Shown here: positions 7,898-15,351 of the stretch, in pieces
Layout of the letters: each line of letters starts with the position of its first letter
How positions within the stretch are numbered: the stretch's first letter is position 1
Assembly (NCBI RefSeq): GCF_001469865.1
Contig: NZ_LOPV01000181.1
Span: 1-32,758 of the forward strand
Direction: 5' to 3'
Length of the DNA: 32,758 nt
Source of the DNA: Haloferax profundi
GTDB taxonomy: Archaea > Halobacteriota > Halobacteria > Halobacteriales > Haloferacaceae
Made by a program: the position numbers and the translations under genes
The notes under the pieces: model-generated
What the model saw: only the letters and a program-made list of their open reading frames with translations
Database searches by the model: none
Told to the model about the DNA's origin: nothing

Positions 7898-8698
7898 TCA
7901 GTCGTCGTCGCGGAAACGGTCGGGGTTCCGTGCGCGCTCTGCGGCGCGTCGAAGGACGCCCGTGAGCGTCGCTGCCTCGCGTTCTGTCGGGTGCGCCCGG
8001 CCGATGAGACGGCGCATCATCTGTGACGTTTTCGCCCGCTTGTGCTCTCGGTAGTCGATAGCGTCGAGTAAGTCGTCGAAGAACCGGTAGACGACGTCTA
8101 TCTCGGTCTCGGAGGCGCGTTCGCGCTCCACGTCGGGGAGTTGCGTCTCACTGACGGTGAACCGGCGCAGTTCGTACATGAGGATGGTCGCCGCCTGCCC
8201 GAGGTTGAGGACGGGATATCGGCCGTCAGCGGGGATACAGCACACCTCGTCCAACATGGCAATCTCTTCGTTGTCGAGACCAGTCCCTTCCCGGCCGAAG
8301 ACGAGTGCCGTCTTGGTCTTCACCGTCTCCAGCGAGTCGGCGAGTTCGACGGGTGTCTTGAAGGGATACCGGACGTGCCGCGTCGAATCTTCGTGCGAGA
8401 CGGCCGTCGTGCCGACAGTGTAGAACTCTTCGACGACCTCTTCTAACGTCGTCTCAGTCGCGTTCGGGAGGACGTCTTCGCGGGCGTGGCCGGCGAATCC
8501 GTACGCTTCACCGTCCGGGTCGAGTGGCGGCGGGTTGACGAGGCGGAGGTCGTAGATACCGAAGTTCTTCATCGCCCGGGCGATAGTGCCGACGTTCCCC
8601 GGCGTCTCGGGTTCGACGACGACGACGACGAACTCGTGGTCCGCGCTCCCACTGGGTGCGTTCTCGTCGTCGAGGGTCGAATCGCGCTCGTCGCTCAT
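7898..8698 (-). CDS. trmJ: TrmJ-like tRNA 2'-O-methyltransferase (SPOUT family)
   Basis: A 266-residue SpoU/TrmH-class methyltransferase that uses SAM to methylate a ribose 2'-OH in RNA. The trefoil-knot motifs are in order: VVVVEPETPGNVGTIARAMK with the conserved N and R (motif 1), ALVFGREGTGLDNEEI (motif 2) and VLNLGQAATILMYEL (motif 3). The C-terminal helical part (REHKRAKTSQMMRRLIGRA) resembles TrmJ, which modifies position 32 of the tRNA anticodon loop; other SPOUT substrates remain possible. The ATG at 8698-8696 overlaps the TGA of the upstream gene (ATGA), so I take this start and not the ATG at 8932, which would run deep into that gene. The acidic N-terminal tail (about 20 residues) is typical of halophiles. 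Confidence 0.88.
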   Translation of the reverse strand: MSDERDSTLDDENAPSGSADHEFVVVVVEPETPGNVGTIARAMKNFGIYDLRLVNPPPLDPDGEAYGFAGHAREDVLPNATETTLEEVVEEFYTVGTTAVSHEDSTRHVRYPFKTPVELADSLETVKTKTALVFGREGTGLDNEEIAMLDEVCCIPADGRYPVLNLGQAATILMYELRRFTVSETQLPDVERERASETEIDVVYRFFDDLLDAIDYREHKRAKTSQMMRRLIGRAHPTEREAATLTGVLRRAAERARNPDRFRDDD

Positions 8699-9270
8699 TT
8701 GGTCGGGTAGTCCGTGCCCAGGTCGACGTCGTCTAAGTCGTCTTCGGTGAGCGGTGTGGAATCGTCGTCGGGGCCGTAGTCTCGAAGGTTGATACGCTCT
8801 CCTTCGAACCCTTCGACCAGTCGTGCCTGAATCTCTGCGGCGTCTGGTGGCGACGGCAGGCCGTCGGGGTCGGTGTCGACGTACTCCAACCCGGCGTATC
8901 CGTCGGGTGCGTGGCCACCGTCTGCGAACCACTCGTGGAAGGCGTCTGCGAAGACGGCGTCGCCGACGAGGTCACGGCCGTCCTCCTCACGGAACCAGTA
9001 GAGGAAGTCCGGTTCGTGCTGGTCGCACAGGAGCACCTCTTCACCGGGTTCCCCGTAGACGATTCTCGCCTGTCGGCACTGCTCGACGTTCTCGTCGCCG
9101 TGTGTGAGGTAGCACGCGTCGCACGGTTCTTCGACGAGTGTGACGAGGCGGACGAGGCGTTCGCGGGCGTCCTCGGGGATGTCGTCGAGTGGTTTGAACT
9201 CGCCCTCCTCGGTGAATATCTCGGACTCCTCGAATCGCCACCCTCGGAGTCCAACGCTGACCTTCGCCAT
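8695..9270 (-). CDS. Conserved haloarchaeal cysteine-containing protein (possibly DUF7108)
   Basis: A 191-residue acidic protein with EEPCDACYLTHG (about 48-59), a further Cys in EQCRQAR and LLCDQHEPDFLYWF, so four Cys and several His could bind one zinc. The rest is rich in Asp and Glu. It resembles haloarchaeal proteins annotated as DUF7108 or 'rnhA operon protein'; that name is from memory and I am not sure of it. It overlaps the TrmJ gene by ATGA and is cotranscribed with it, which suggests a link to RNA or DNA processing. Leaderless start: ATTTTTATCC lies at 9303-9294 on the minus strand, about 28 bases before the ATG. Confidence 0.8.
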   Translation of the reverse strand: MAKVSVGLRGWRFEESEIFTEEGEFKPLDDIPEDARERLVRLVTLVEEPCDACYLTHGDENVEQCRQARIVYGEPGEEVLLCDQHEPDFLYWFREEDGRDLVGDAVFADAFHEWFADGGHAPDGYAGLEYVDTDPDGLPSPPDAAEIQARLVEGFEGERINLRDYGPDDDSTPLTEDDLDDVDLGTDYPTK

Positions 9271-9314
9271 GGCCTGAGGTAACCGAGCGGCGGATAAAAA
9301 TGACGTGATGCCGG

Positions 9315-10313
9315 TCAGGCGTTCGAGACGTGGCGTGCGAGTTCGTCGAGGTTGTCCGTCGCCGTTTGCTCTGTAACCGGCACGTACCCTACGTCTGCGG
9401 GCACAGACGTGGACTGTTCGAGGTAGTACTCCGTGAACGCGGCGACTTCCGGGCGTGACAACGACTCACGGGCGACGTAGATGTACAGTGGCCGCGAGAG
9501 GGCGGCGTACGCGTTCGTCTTCGCGTTCTCCCGTGACGGGGAGACACAGCCGTCACCATCGTCGATTGGGACGGCGCGGACCGCATCGCGGTTCTGGAGG
9601 TAGTACGCGAGGCCGAAGTAGCCAATCGCGTACTTGGAGTCGCTGACGTGCTTTGCGATGACGTTGTCCTGTTCGGTCATCTCGTGGTCGGTCCGCGGGG
9701 GGATTCCCGAGAGGGCGGCGTCGGCGAAGTAGTCGAACGTTCCGGAGGCGGGTGTCGGCCCGTAGAGTTCGATGGGTGCGTTGGGCCACTCTGGGCGAAG
9801 GTCGTTCCACTTCGTCACACCGTCTGTGCCCCAGATGGCAGCGAGTTCACCGAGGGAGAGACAGTCCACCCAGTCGGCACTCGGGTTGACTGCGACGGTT
9901 ATCGCGTCTGTCGCGACGGTGAACTCGACCGGGTCGACACCGGCGGAGTCACAGGCGGCGACTTCGTCCGCGGCGATTTCGCGACTCGCGTCGTTGACGA
10001 CGGTTCGACCTTCGCAGAAGTAGTCTGCGAACCCGCCGCCAGTCCCCGTGGAAGTGACGGAGACGGTCACGTCTGGATGGTCGTCCATGAACGCGTTTCC
10101 GACGGCGAGCGTCAGCGGATAGACGGTACTGCTCCCGGCGATTGTGATTCTCCCCTCCAGTTCGTCGTCCTGCCCTGTCGTCGTCTCTGTCGTCCGGGAC
10201 TGTCCTGTCGTCGCGCCGCCGAGGCACCCCGCGAGTGCGACGGACCCCACCACACCAGTCGCTTCGAGCACTGACCGACGACTCGTCGTCTCCACGGGCC
10301 CATCACTAGTCAC
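9315..10313 (-). CDS. PstS-like phosphate-binding lipoprotein without its transporter
   Basis: A 332-residue binding protein of the PstS family. A Tat lipoprotein signal leads (TSRRSVLEA, then SVALAGC, Cys30 lipidated). The mature part shows the phosphate-site motifs ITIAGSSTVYPLT, STGTGGGFADYFCEG and NDASREI, and later GPTPASGTFDYFAD. No pstC, pstA, pstB or phoU is next to it. A response regulator and a dCache histidine kinase precede it on the same strand, and an unrelated gene follows. It may feed a transporter encoded elsewhere or present phosphate to the kinase. I choose the GTG at 10313-10311. The ATG at 10472 would lie inside the kinase gene and spoil the signal peptide. Its own TATA-like box lies just after the kinase stop. 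Confidence 0.87.
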   Translation of the reverse strand: MTSDGPVETTSRRSVLEATGVVGSVALAGCLGGATTGQSRTTETTTGQDDELEGRITIAGSSTVYPLTLAVGNAFMDDHPDVTVSVTSTGTGGGFADYFCEGRTVVNDASREIAADEVAACDSAGVDPVEFTVATDAITVAVNPSADWVDCLSLGELAAIWGTDGVTKWNDLRPEWPNAPIELYGPTPASGTFDYFADAALSGIPPRTDHEMTEQDNVIAKHVSDSKYAIGYFGLAYYLQNRDAVRAVPIDDGDGCVSPSRENAKTNAYAALSRPLYIYVARESLSRPEVAAFTEYYLEQSTSVPADVGYVPVTEQTATDNLDELARHVSNA

Positions 10314-10353
10314 GGCCTGTGGTTTCGTATCGGATATGATGTATGCTACTAAG

Positions 10354-10363
10354 TGAAGTATAT
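10354..10363 (-). promoter_or_regulatory. TATA-like element of the PstS-like gene
   Basis: CTATATACTT on the minus strand (10363-10354) begins three bases after the histidine kinase stop codon. It predicts a transcript start near 10332 and a leader of about 19 bases before the GTG at 10313. The binding-protein gene can therefore be expressed separately from the two-component genes. Confidence 0.5.
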
Positions 10364-10366
10364 AGC

Positions 10367-12328
10367 TCACACGAGAGATGTCGCATCTCCCGTGTCGGAG
10401 GCGTCCGTCGTGACGTCCGTGATTTCGAAGCGGGCACCGCCCGTCGTCGCTGTCTCGATAGCAACCGTCCACTCGTGGACGTCGGCGACCTGTTTGACGA
10501 TTGGAAGCCCGAACCCTGTCCCGCCACCGGCCCGGTTCGTCGTGTGTCCCGGTTCGAACACGACGGTTCGCTCCGTCTGTGGAATGCCAGGACCATCGTC
10601 TTCGACGTAGAACCCACTGCCGTCTGGGAGCGCCCCCACACGGACTGTGACGTCGTCTCCACCGTGGTCCACCGCGTTCCGAAAGAGGTTCTCGAACACG
10701 TGAGCCGCGAGGTCAGGGTCGGCCACGAACCGGAACTGGTCGACGAGCGAGAGCGTCGCGTCTCCTGTGTCGACGTGCGACCACGCGCGTTCTGCCGCGT
10801 CGAACAGCGCGACCGGAAGTGTGTCTTCGACACGTCGCTGGAGTGCGAGGACGATTGCGTCGTCGATGATGGCGTCGATTCGGTCGAGTGACGTGACGAG
10901 TGGGTCGACGTGGCAGTTGTCGGCCTCCTCCGCGAGCAGTTCGGCGCGGCCCACTGCGACGTTCAACGGACTCCGAAGGTCGTGTGAGAGGACGTGTGAG
11001 ACCGTCTCCAGTTGCTCGTTTCGTGTCTGCACGTCGTCCATCATCTCGTTGAACGACTGTGCAACCTCTCGCATCGCCTCGCTCTCCTCGTCGGGGTCGA
11101 TACGCTGCGTCAGGTCGCCGTCTGCGCACGCTCGCATCACCTCGCCGTAGACTGCCGCAGTCTGTTCGAGGTGGCGACGGCGACGTTCTGACGCCTCTTT
11201 TTCGGCCCACGCTTCCTGTCTCGCTGCCTCTGCTGCTTCGCGGGCCTGTTCTGCCTCCCGAATCTGGGCACGAAGCGACGACCGCATCACGTCGAACGCC
11301 TCGTAGATGTCGCCGAACTCGTCTTCGCGTGTCCGGTCTATCGAGACGTTGAGGTTGCCGTCGCGAAGCGCCGCGGCCTTCGAGCTGAGTGTTTGGACCG
11401 CTTCTGTGGTGTCGCGCCCGATTGTCACTGCGAGGACCCCGGTGCCGAGGCCGACGACGAGGAGTGTGACGAGAATCTGGGTGAGGATGTCCGTCCGGAG
11501 CGCGTACGCTTCCTGGGACGGGACACGGGCGGAGACGGTCCAATCGTGTGCTTCGAGTTTCGCGTATCCGAGTTCGGTCGACGACCCACGGAGCGTGAGA
11601 CCGGAGACGAAGCCGGACTTGTTGCCGTATCGGTCGACAGCGACCGAATCGGTCGAGAGGAGGTTCGACTCGTCTTCCGCGAGGACGACAGTCCCCTCTG
11701 TGTCCACGACGACGAATCGGCCGTCGTCGATGTCGTGGAGGTGTGTCTCAGAGACGTCCCTGAGGTTCGAGACGGCGATGACTGCTCGATTCGGTTCGTC
11801 GGGAACAGTCGTCGCAAAGAGGATGACCGGGGCAGCGTCGTCAGTCGGTCTGAACGGTTCTGAGACGACGATGTCGCCGTGTGCTTGCTGTGCGAGCGCA
11901 GTGAACTCCTGTCGGCCGTAGTACTTCGTGACCGACTCGGCAGAGGCGACACTGGCGCTTCCGGTACTCGTGATGACCGTCTCGTTCTTCGTGTCGATGT
12001 AGTACGCGGCGTCGATATCGTGGTCGCGTTCGACCACCGACCAGAGATAGAGGTTCACGTCGCGTTCGTCGCCGGACTGAAAGGCCGCAGACTCCGAGAG
12101 TGAGCGCATCTGAACTTCCATCCGGGTCAGCCACTCGTCGAGGTTTTGCGCTTGAATCTCGGCGTTCGTCACCAGGTCGTCGCGCGTCTCGTCGCCGACG
12201 ACTTCGTTGGCGTGGAGGTACGAGTACCCGCCGACGAGGGCGATGACGAGCGTCACGAGGCCGAGGACGAGTGCGAACTTGGCCGCGTAGCTTCGTCTGA
12301 CGAACCGCGGAAGAAGTGAGGAGTTCAC
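10367..12328 (-). CDS. Membrane histidine kinase with dCache sensor and HAMP
   Basis: A 653-residue sensor kinase. A first helix (about 17-36) and a second (about 284-303) enclose an extracytoplasmic domain of about 245 residues with dCache features (LWSVVERDHDIDAAYYID, KYYGRQEFTAL, SEPFRPTDD). A HAMP segment (about 304-357) follows, then a charged coiled coil (355-392) and a second HAMP-like stretch (about 395-435). The H-box LSHDLRSPLN carries the phospho-accepting His449. The ATPase domain has the N-box (Asn547, Asn551), the G1 motif DDGPGIP (577-583) and the G2 motif GGGTGFGLP (601-609). It lies 23 bases after the response regulator gene, and the PstS-like gene begins 53 bases after it. 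dCache domains usually bind small ligands directly; which one is unknown. Confidence 0.92.
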   Translation of the reverse strand: MNSSLLPRFVRRSYAAKFALVLGLVTLVIALVGGYSYLHANEVVGDETRDDLVTNAEIQAQNLDEWLTRMEVQMRSLSESAAFQSGDERDVNLYLWSVVERDHDIDAAYYIDTKNETVITSTGSASVASAESVTKYYGRQEFTALAQQAHGDIVVSEPFRPTDDAAPVILFATTVPDEPNRAVIAVSNLRDVSETHLHDIDDGRFVVVDTEGTVVLAEDESNLLSTDSVAVDRYGNKSGFVSGLTLRGSSTELGYAKLEAHDWTVSARVPSQEAYALRTDILTQILVTLLVVGLGTGVLAVTIGRDTTEAVQTLSSKAAALRDGNLNVSIDRTREDEFGDIYEAFDVMRSSLRAQIREAEQAREAAEAARQEAWAEKEASERRRRHLEQTAAVYGEVMRACADGDLTQRIDPDEESEAMREVAQSFNEMMDDVQTRNEQLETVSHVLSHDLRSPLNVAVGRAELLAEEADNCHVDPLVTSLDRIDAIIDDAIVLALQRRVEDTLPVALFDAAERAWSHVDTGDATLSLVDQFRFVADPDLAAHVFENLFRNAVDHGGDDVTVRVGALPDGSGFYVEDDGPGIPQTERTVVFEPGHTTNRAGGGTGFGLPIVKQVADVHEWTVAIETATTGGARFEITDVTTDASDTGDATSLV

Positions 12329-12351
12329 GACTCAGGTCTCACAGAGAGGGC

Positions 12352-12921
12352 TCATCCGTGGTGCAGTGCTAGCTCCTCGAATCCATCTTCCAGTACGTCG
12401 TCACGGGCGGTGTTCGCGCGTTCACGGGCCGCATCGAACTCGACGGTCAACTCGTGGTACTCGTCTGACGCCGTGAGTGTACCGTCGGTACACGTCGACT
12501 CCAAGACGGCCTTCTTCCGTGCGAGGGCGAAGAACTCGCGGACGTGTTCGTCGTAGGTCCGGCGAGAGAGTACCGTGTCGACGGTGGTTCGCACCTCGTC
12601 TCGACCGACCGGTTTGACGAGGTACTCGTCGAACGGCATGGCGACGATATCGACGTCGGGGTCGACGCCGGTCACCATGACCACGGGACACTCGTGGCCA
12701 CGGTCACGGAGTTCGTCGAGAACCTCGTCGCCCGTCATTCCGGGCATGTGTCGGTCGAGCATGACGGCGTCGACCGATTCGTCTTCGGCGAGTTCGAGTG
12801 CGTCGGTCCCGTCTGTCGCGGTCAACACGTCGCCACGGTCCGATAACCACGCCTCGTACAGCGCCGTCAACGAAGGCTCGTCGTCCACGGCGAGTATCGT
12901 CGGAGGGGCGTCGCTTGACAT
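12352..12921 (-). CDS. Response regulator with HalX-type C-terminus
   Basis: A 189-residue regulator. The receiver domain (about 7-120) has the acidic pocket Asp13/Asp14, the phospho-accepting Asp56 in MLDRHMPGMTG, Thr84 and Lys103 (LVKP). The C-terminal 70 residues (SRRTYDEHVREFFALARKKA onwards) form a helical HalX-like domain, the common haloarchaeal output for which no DNA-binding activity is obvious. It is the first gene of the regulator-kinase pair, with 23 bases between them, so the kinase downstream is its likely partner. No typical leaderless TATA spacing is clear; a TAAGGTAG on the minus strand near 12955 could serve with a short leader. Confidence 0.9.
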   Translation of the reverse strand: MSSDAPPTILAVDDEPSLTALYEAWLSDRGDVLTATDGTDALELAEDESVDAVMLDRHMPGMTGDEVLDELRDRGHECPVVMVTGVDPDVDIVAMPFDEYLVKPVGRDEVRTTVDTVLSRRTYDEHVREFFALARKKAVLESTCTDGTLTASDEYHELTVEFDAARERANTARDDVLEDGFEELALHHG

Positions 12922-12996
12922 GGGGAAGGTCCGAGTGCCCGCGGCGGGTCACTACCTTAGATACAGAGACTCTGAGTGGACATTAAGTGGTTGCTA

Positions 12997-13006
12997 TGAG
13001 GCCTCA
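12997..13006. promoter_or_regulatory. 10-bp palindrome between the response regulator and folP
   Basis: TGAGGCCTCA is a perfect 10-bp dyad, flanked by GCTA (12993-12996) and TAGC (13008-13011), which extend it to 14 pairs-of-symmetry bases with one extra A. It lies in the 210-base gap between the divergent genes, 75 bases from the regulator start and about 125 from folP. An operator is possible; nothing else in the gap is recognised apart from the folP TATA box. Confidence 0.3.
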
Positions 13007-13100
13007 ATAGCCCTCCCTGGTGAAGGTAATGGGCACCTATCGCCATGGTCACGCCGGCACCTGTCGTGAGAGATACCCCCGGCCAGTTCCGCGACCGGTC

Positions 13101-13110
13101 TGCATATGTT
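13101..13110 (+). promoter_or_regulatory. TATA-like element of folP; decides the start
   Basis: TGCATATGTT at 13101-13110 is centred 27 bases before the ATG at 13132. This fits a leaderless start there and rules against the in-frame ATG at 13045 upstream of the box. Confidence 0.55.
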
Positions 13111-13131
13111 CGTGTGGTCCAACCGACGGGT

Positions 13132-14271
13132 ATGCGAACCGTCGATGCGGCAGGACTCGAAATCGGCGACGACCACCCACCGCGAATCATGGGTGTGCTG
13201 AACGTCTCCAAGGAGTCGCCGTACAAGCCGAGCGTGTTCAACGACCCGAGTGAGGCGGCCGAGTACGTCGACCGCGAACTCATCGACGAGGGGGCTGACA
13301 TCGTCGATATCGGGCTCGAATCGGCCAACAAACGACTCGACGTGCTCTCGGCTGAGGACGAACTCGACCGTCTCGACACCGCACTGTCGGTGCTCGACCA
13401 CGTCTCTGGCGACGCCGTCTTCTCTATCGAGACGCGCTATCACGAAGTCGCCGAGGCAGCCCTCGCCAACGGATTCGACATGGTGAACGACATCTGCGGG
13501 TTCGCCGACCCAAAGATGCCCGAGGTGTGCGAGGAGTTCGACGCCGCCGTCGCAAAGATGGCGAGTCCACCAGACCTCACCCGACCCGGTGCCATCGAGG
13601 AGGTAGACGACATCTACGACGCCCTCGAACTGAACGGCTTTACCGACAAGACCATCGTCGACCCGGCGTTCGGTGGGTGGTCCGAAGCGAAGACGCTCGA
13701 ACACGACCGGGAGACGTTCCACCGCCTCCGCGAGTTCCGCGGATACGGCTATCCCATCCTCGTCTCCATCAACCGGAAGAACTTCCTCCGCGACGTCGCC
13801 GGCCGGTCGACAGAAGACGCACTCCCCGTGAGTCTGGCCGCCACGTCGATGGCCGTCGAACGTGGCGCACACGTCATCCGAACTCACGACGTTAGAGAGA
13901 CACGCGATGCAGCGCTCATCGGCCACGAGTTCAAACGCCGTCGCGTCCGGGAACCCGGTGACGTGTCGGTCGAAGAACTCGACGTGACGACGCCGGGCGA
14001 CGCAGCGCGGCACCTCGACCGAATCGGTGCACCGAGAGACGTCGCCGCCGAGAGCGTCACCCGCGTCTTCGAACTCGAAGGCCTCGCCGAATCCGACCGA
14101 GAGACGCTCGCTACTGCTGCTGCCGACGCTGGTGCCGTCTTCGCAGGAGGCGAAACCGGTGCGCTCCTCGTCGGGACGCCCACCGCACTGCGCCGGGTTC
14201 CTGACGTCGTGGGAGGCAGTTCCGACGCACTCGAAGCGGCAGTCGAGACAATCGCGCAGGCAGTTCGGTGA
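13132..14271 (+). CDS. folP: Dihydropteroate synthase, divergent haloarchaeal type with C-terminal extension
   Basis: Joins activated pterin to p-aminobenzoate in folate synthesis. The TIM-barrel motifs are recognisable: IMGVLNV (19-25, conserved Asn24), ADIVDIGLES (55-64), FSIETRYHEVAEAALANG (97-114), MVNDICGF (117-124), KTIVDPAFGGW (173-183), ILVSINRKNFL (209-219, conserved Lys216) and VIRTHDVRET (248-257). Two substrate loops are altered: the usual TPDSFSDGG after MGVLNV is SKESPYKPSVFND, and the usual ESTRPG is ESANKR. The 379 residues exceed the usual 270-290; about 105 extra residues (273-379) end with GALLVGTPTALRRVP. The start at 13132 rests on the TATA box at 13101-13110. mptE, making its pterin substrate, follows after 243 bases. 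Confidence 0.85.
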   Translation: MRTVDAAGLEIGDDHPPRIMGVLNVSKESPYKPSVFNDPSEAAEYVDRELIDEGADIVDIGLESANKRLDVLSAEDELDRLDTALSVLDHVSGDAVFSIETRYHEVAEAALANGFDMVNDICGFADPKMPEVCEEFDAAVAKMASPPDLTRPGAIEEVDDIYDALELNGFTDKTIVDPAFGGWSEAKTLEHDRETFHRLREFRGYGYPILVSINRKNFLRDVAGRSTEDALPVSLAATSMAVERGAHVIRTHDVRETRDAALIGHEFKRRRVREPGDVSVEELDVTTPGDAARHLDRIGAPRDVAAESVTRVFELEGLAESDRETLATAAADAGAVFAGGETGALLVGTPTALRRVPDVVGGSSDALEAAVETIAQAVR

Positions 14272-14309
14272 ACACACACGAAATCGAGTGAGAGAGTGGC
14301 GCTTCGACC

Positions 14310-14326
14310 GACTCGAACCACGAGTC
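14310..14326 (+). terminator. Hairpin downstream of folP
   Basis: GACTCG (14310-14315), a five-base loop and CGAGTC (14321-14326) form a perfect six-pair stem 38 bases after the folP stop. No T-run follows, so it may protect the 3' end or assist termination. The rest of the gap up to the mptE TATA box holds nothing recognisable. Confidence 0.3.
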
Positions 14327-14390
14327 TCAGGTGGCCTGACCCGCCAAATCGTCTGACGTTCGGCAGACACTGACCGTTCGACTAAGAGAA

Positions 14391-14400
14391 AACTTATACC
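14391..14400 (+). promoter_or_regulatory. TATA-like element of the mptE transcript
   Basis: AACTTATACC at 14391-14400 is the best TATA-like match between folP and mptE. It predicts transcription from about 14420-14425, some 90 bases before the mptE ATG, in contrast to the leaderless promoters of neighbouring genes. Confidence 0.5.
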
Positions 14401-14427
14401 ATCCGACTCTAAAACGGTCCTGTGGAC

Positions 14428-14471
14428 GCCGGAAGGGCACGCGGGTAGGGGTACACGAGTGCCATTCCGGC
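14428..14471 (+). promoter_or_regulatory. Strong hairpin in the 5' leader of mptE
   Basis: The arm GCCGGAAGGGCAC (14428-14440) pairs with GTGCCATTCCGGC (14459-14471): twelve Watson-Crick pairs, one internal G-A mismatch, and an 18-base G-rich loop. A smaller stem GCTG/CAGC (14486-14489 with 14495-14498) follows. Both lie between the predicted transcript start and the ATG at 14515. The dyad is plainly in the sequence; that it regulates mptE, or is a separate small RNA, is inference. Confidence 0.5.
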
Positions 14472-14514
14472 CCATACAGTTACACGCTGAGCCGCAGCAC
14501 TCTGAGTATCAACA

Positions 14515-15192
14515 ATGCGATTTACCGAGTGGGAACCCGTCTACGTACAGATTCTCGACAGTTTCGGGTTCGGCCGGGCCGGTGACGAGACTGCTCGTGA
14601 CACCCTCGCTTCGCTCGTCACTCCCTTCGACCGCTCGCGTCTCGCGTGGGAGAACAAGACTGTCGCAATCTGTGGTGCGGCCCCGACGCTCGGCGACGAA
14701 CTCGCTCGCGTGGACGACGCCGACGTTATCGTCGCCGCTTCGACTGCCGCAGACGTCGTCCTCGACGCTGGCTACGACCTCGACTTGATGGTCACCGACC
14801 TCGACAAGAACCCGGAGACGGCAGTCTCGTTGACCGAGTCGGGGACACCCGTCGCCGCGGCGGCACACGGTGACAACGTCCCTGCAATCCGTGAGTGGGT
14901 ACCCCAGTTCGCAGACGAACACGTCCTCGGAACCACGCAAGCGGCACCCGTCGGCCCCGTCGTCAACTGGGGCGGATTCACCGACGGTGATAGAGCAGCG
15001 TTCATCGCAGACGAACTCGGCGCAGAGCGACTCGTCTTCGCGGGGTGGGATTTCGACGACCCCACAGTAGACGAGATGAAAGCACAGAAACTGGCGTGGG
15101 CTGAGCGCCTGTTAGCGTGGCTCGAACGTCGTCGGAACGAGGAGTTCTCGATTCTCGATGGTCGACGAGACGATATCGAACCACTTCCGTGA
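14515..15192 (+). CDS. mptE: 6-hydroxymethyl-7,8-dihydropterin pyrophosphokinase, archaeal MptE type
   Basis: Transfers pyrophosphate from ATP to 6-hydroxymethyl-7,8-dihydropterin, giving the substrate of dihydropteroate synthase. The archaeal enzyme is unrelated to bacterial FolK and belongs to the DUF115 family. The 225-residue length fits. Visible features are the FTEWEPVYVQIL start, KTVAICGAAPTLGDEL (about 46-61), YDLDLMVTDLDKNPE (87-101), AHGDNVPAIREWVP, and the C-terminal LVFAGWDFDDP followed by KAQKLAWAERLL. It follows a dihydropteroate synthase gene on the same strand, as expected for the pathway. The ATG at 14515 is the first start in frame, and no longer reading is possible without passing the leader hairpin. 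The gene is predicted to have a leader of about 90 bases. Confidence 0.9.
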   Translation: MRFTEWEPVYVQILDSFGFGRAGDETARDTLASLVTPFDRSRLAWENKTVAICGAAPTLGDELARVDDADVIVAASTAADVVLDAGYDLDLMVTDLDKNPETAVSLTESGTPVAAAAHGDNVPAIREWVPQFADEHVLGTTQAAPVGPVVNWGGFTDGDRAAFIADELGAERLVFAGWDFDDPTVDEMKAQKLAWAERLLAWLERRRNEEFSILDGRRDDIEPLP

Positions 15193-15351
15193 CAGACCTG
15201 TCGTCTCACAGGGTCACGTTGCACGAATAGGTCCGAACTAACACGGAAGAAGACGTCGCTAACGAATCAGTAGCTGTCGCTTCGAGGACACGAGTGCGAC
15301 GCGAGAGACGCAGAAGTGTTGGGCACCGTCTCGTGGTCTCTCGCCACCTAC

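Noticed and set aside
12994-14475. 493-codon frame antisense to folP
   Set aside because: Shadow frame; the sense strand has all dihydropteroate synthase motifs.
14421-14500. mptE leader as a tRNA, box C/D or H/ACA RNA
   Set aside because: No T-loop sequence, no C box, and the hairpin has no pseudouridylation pocket.
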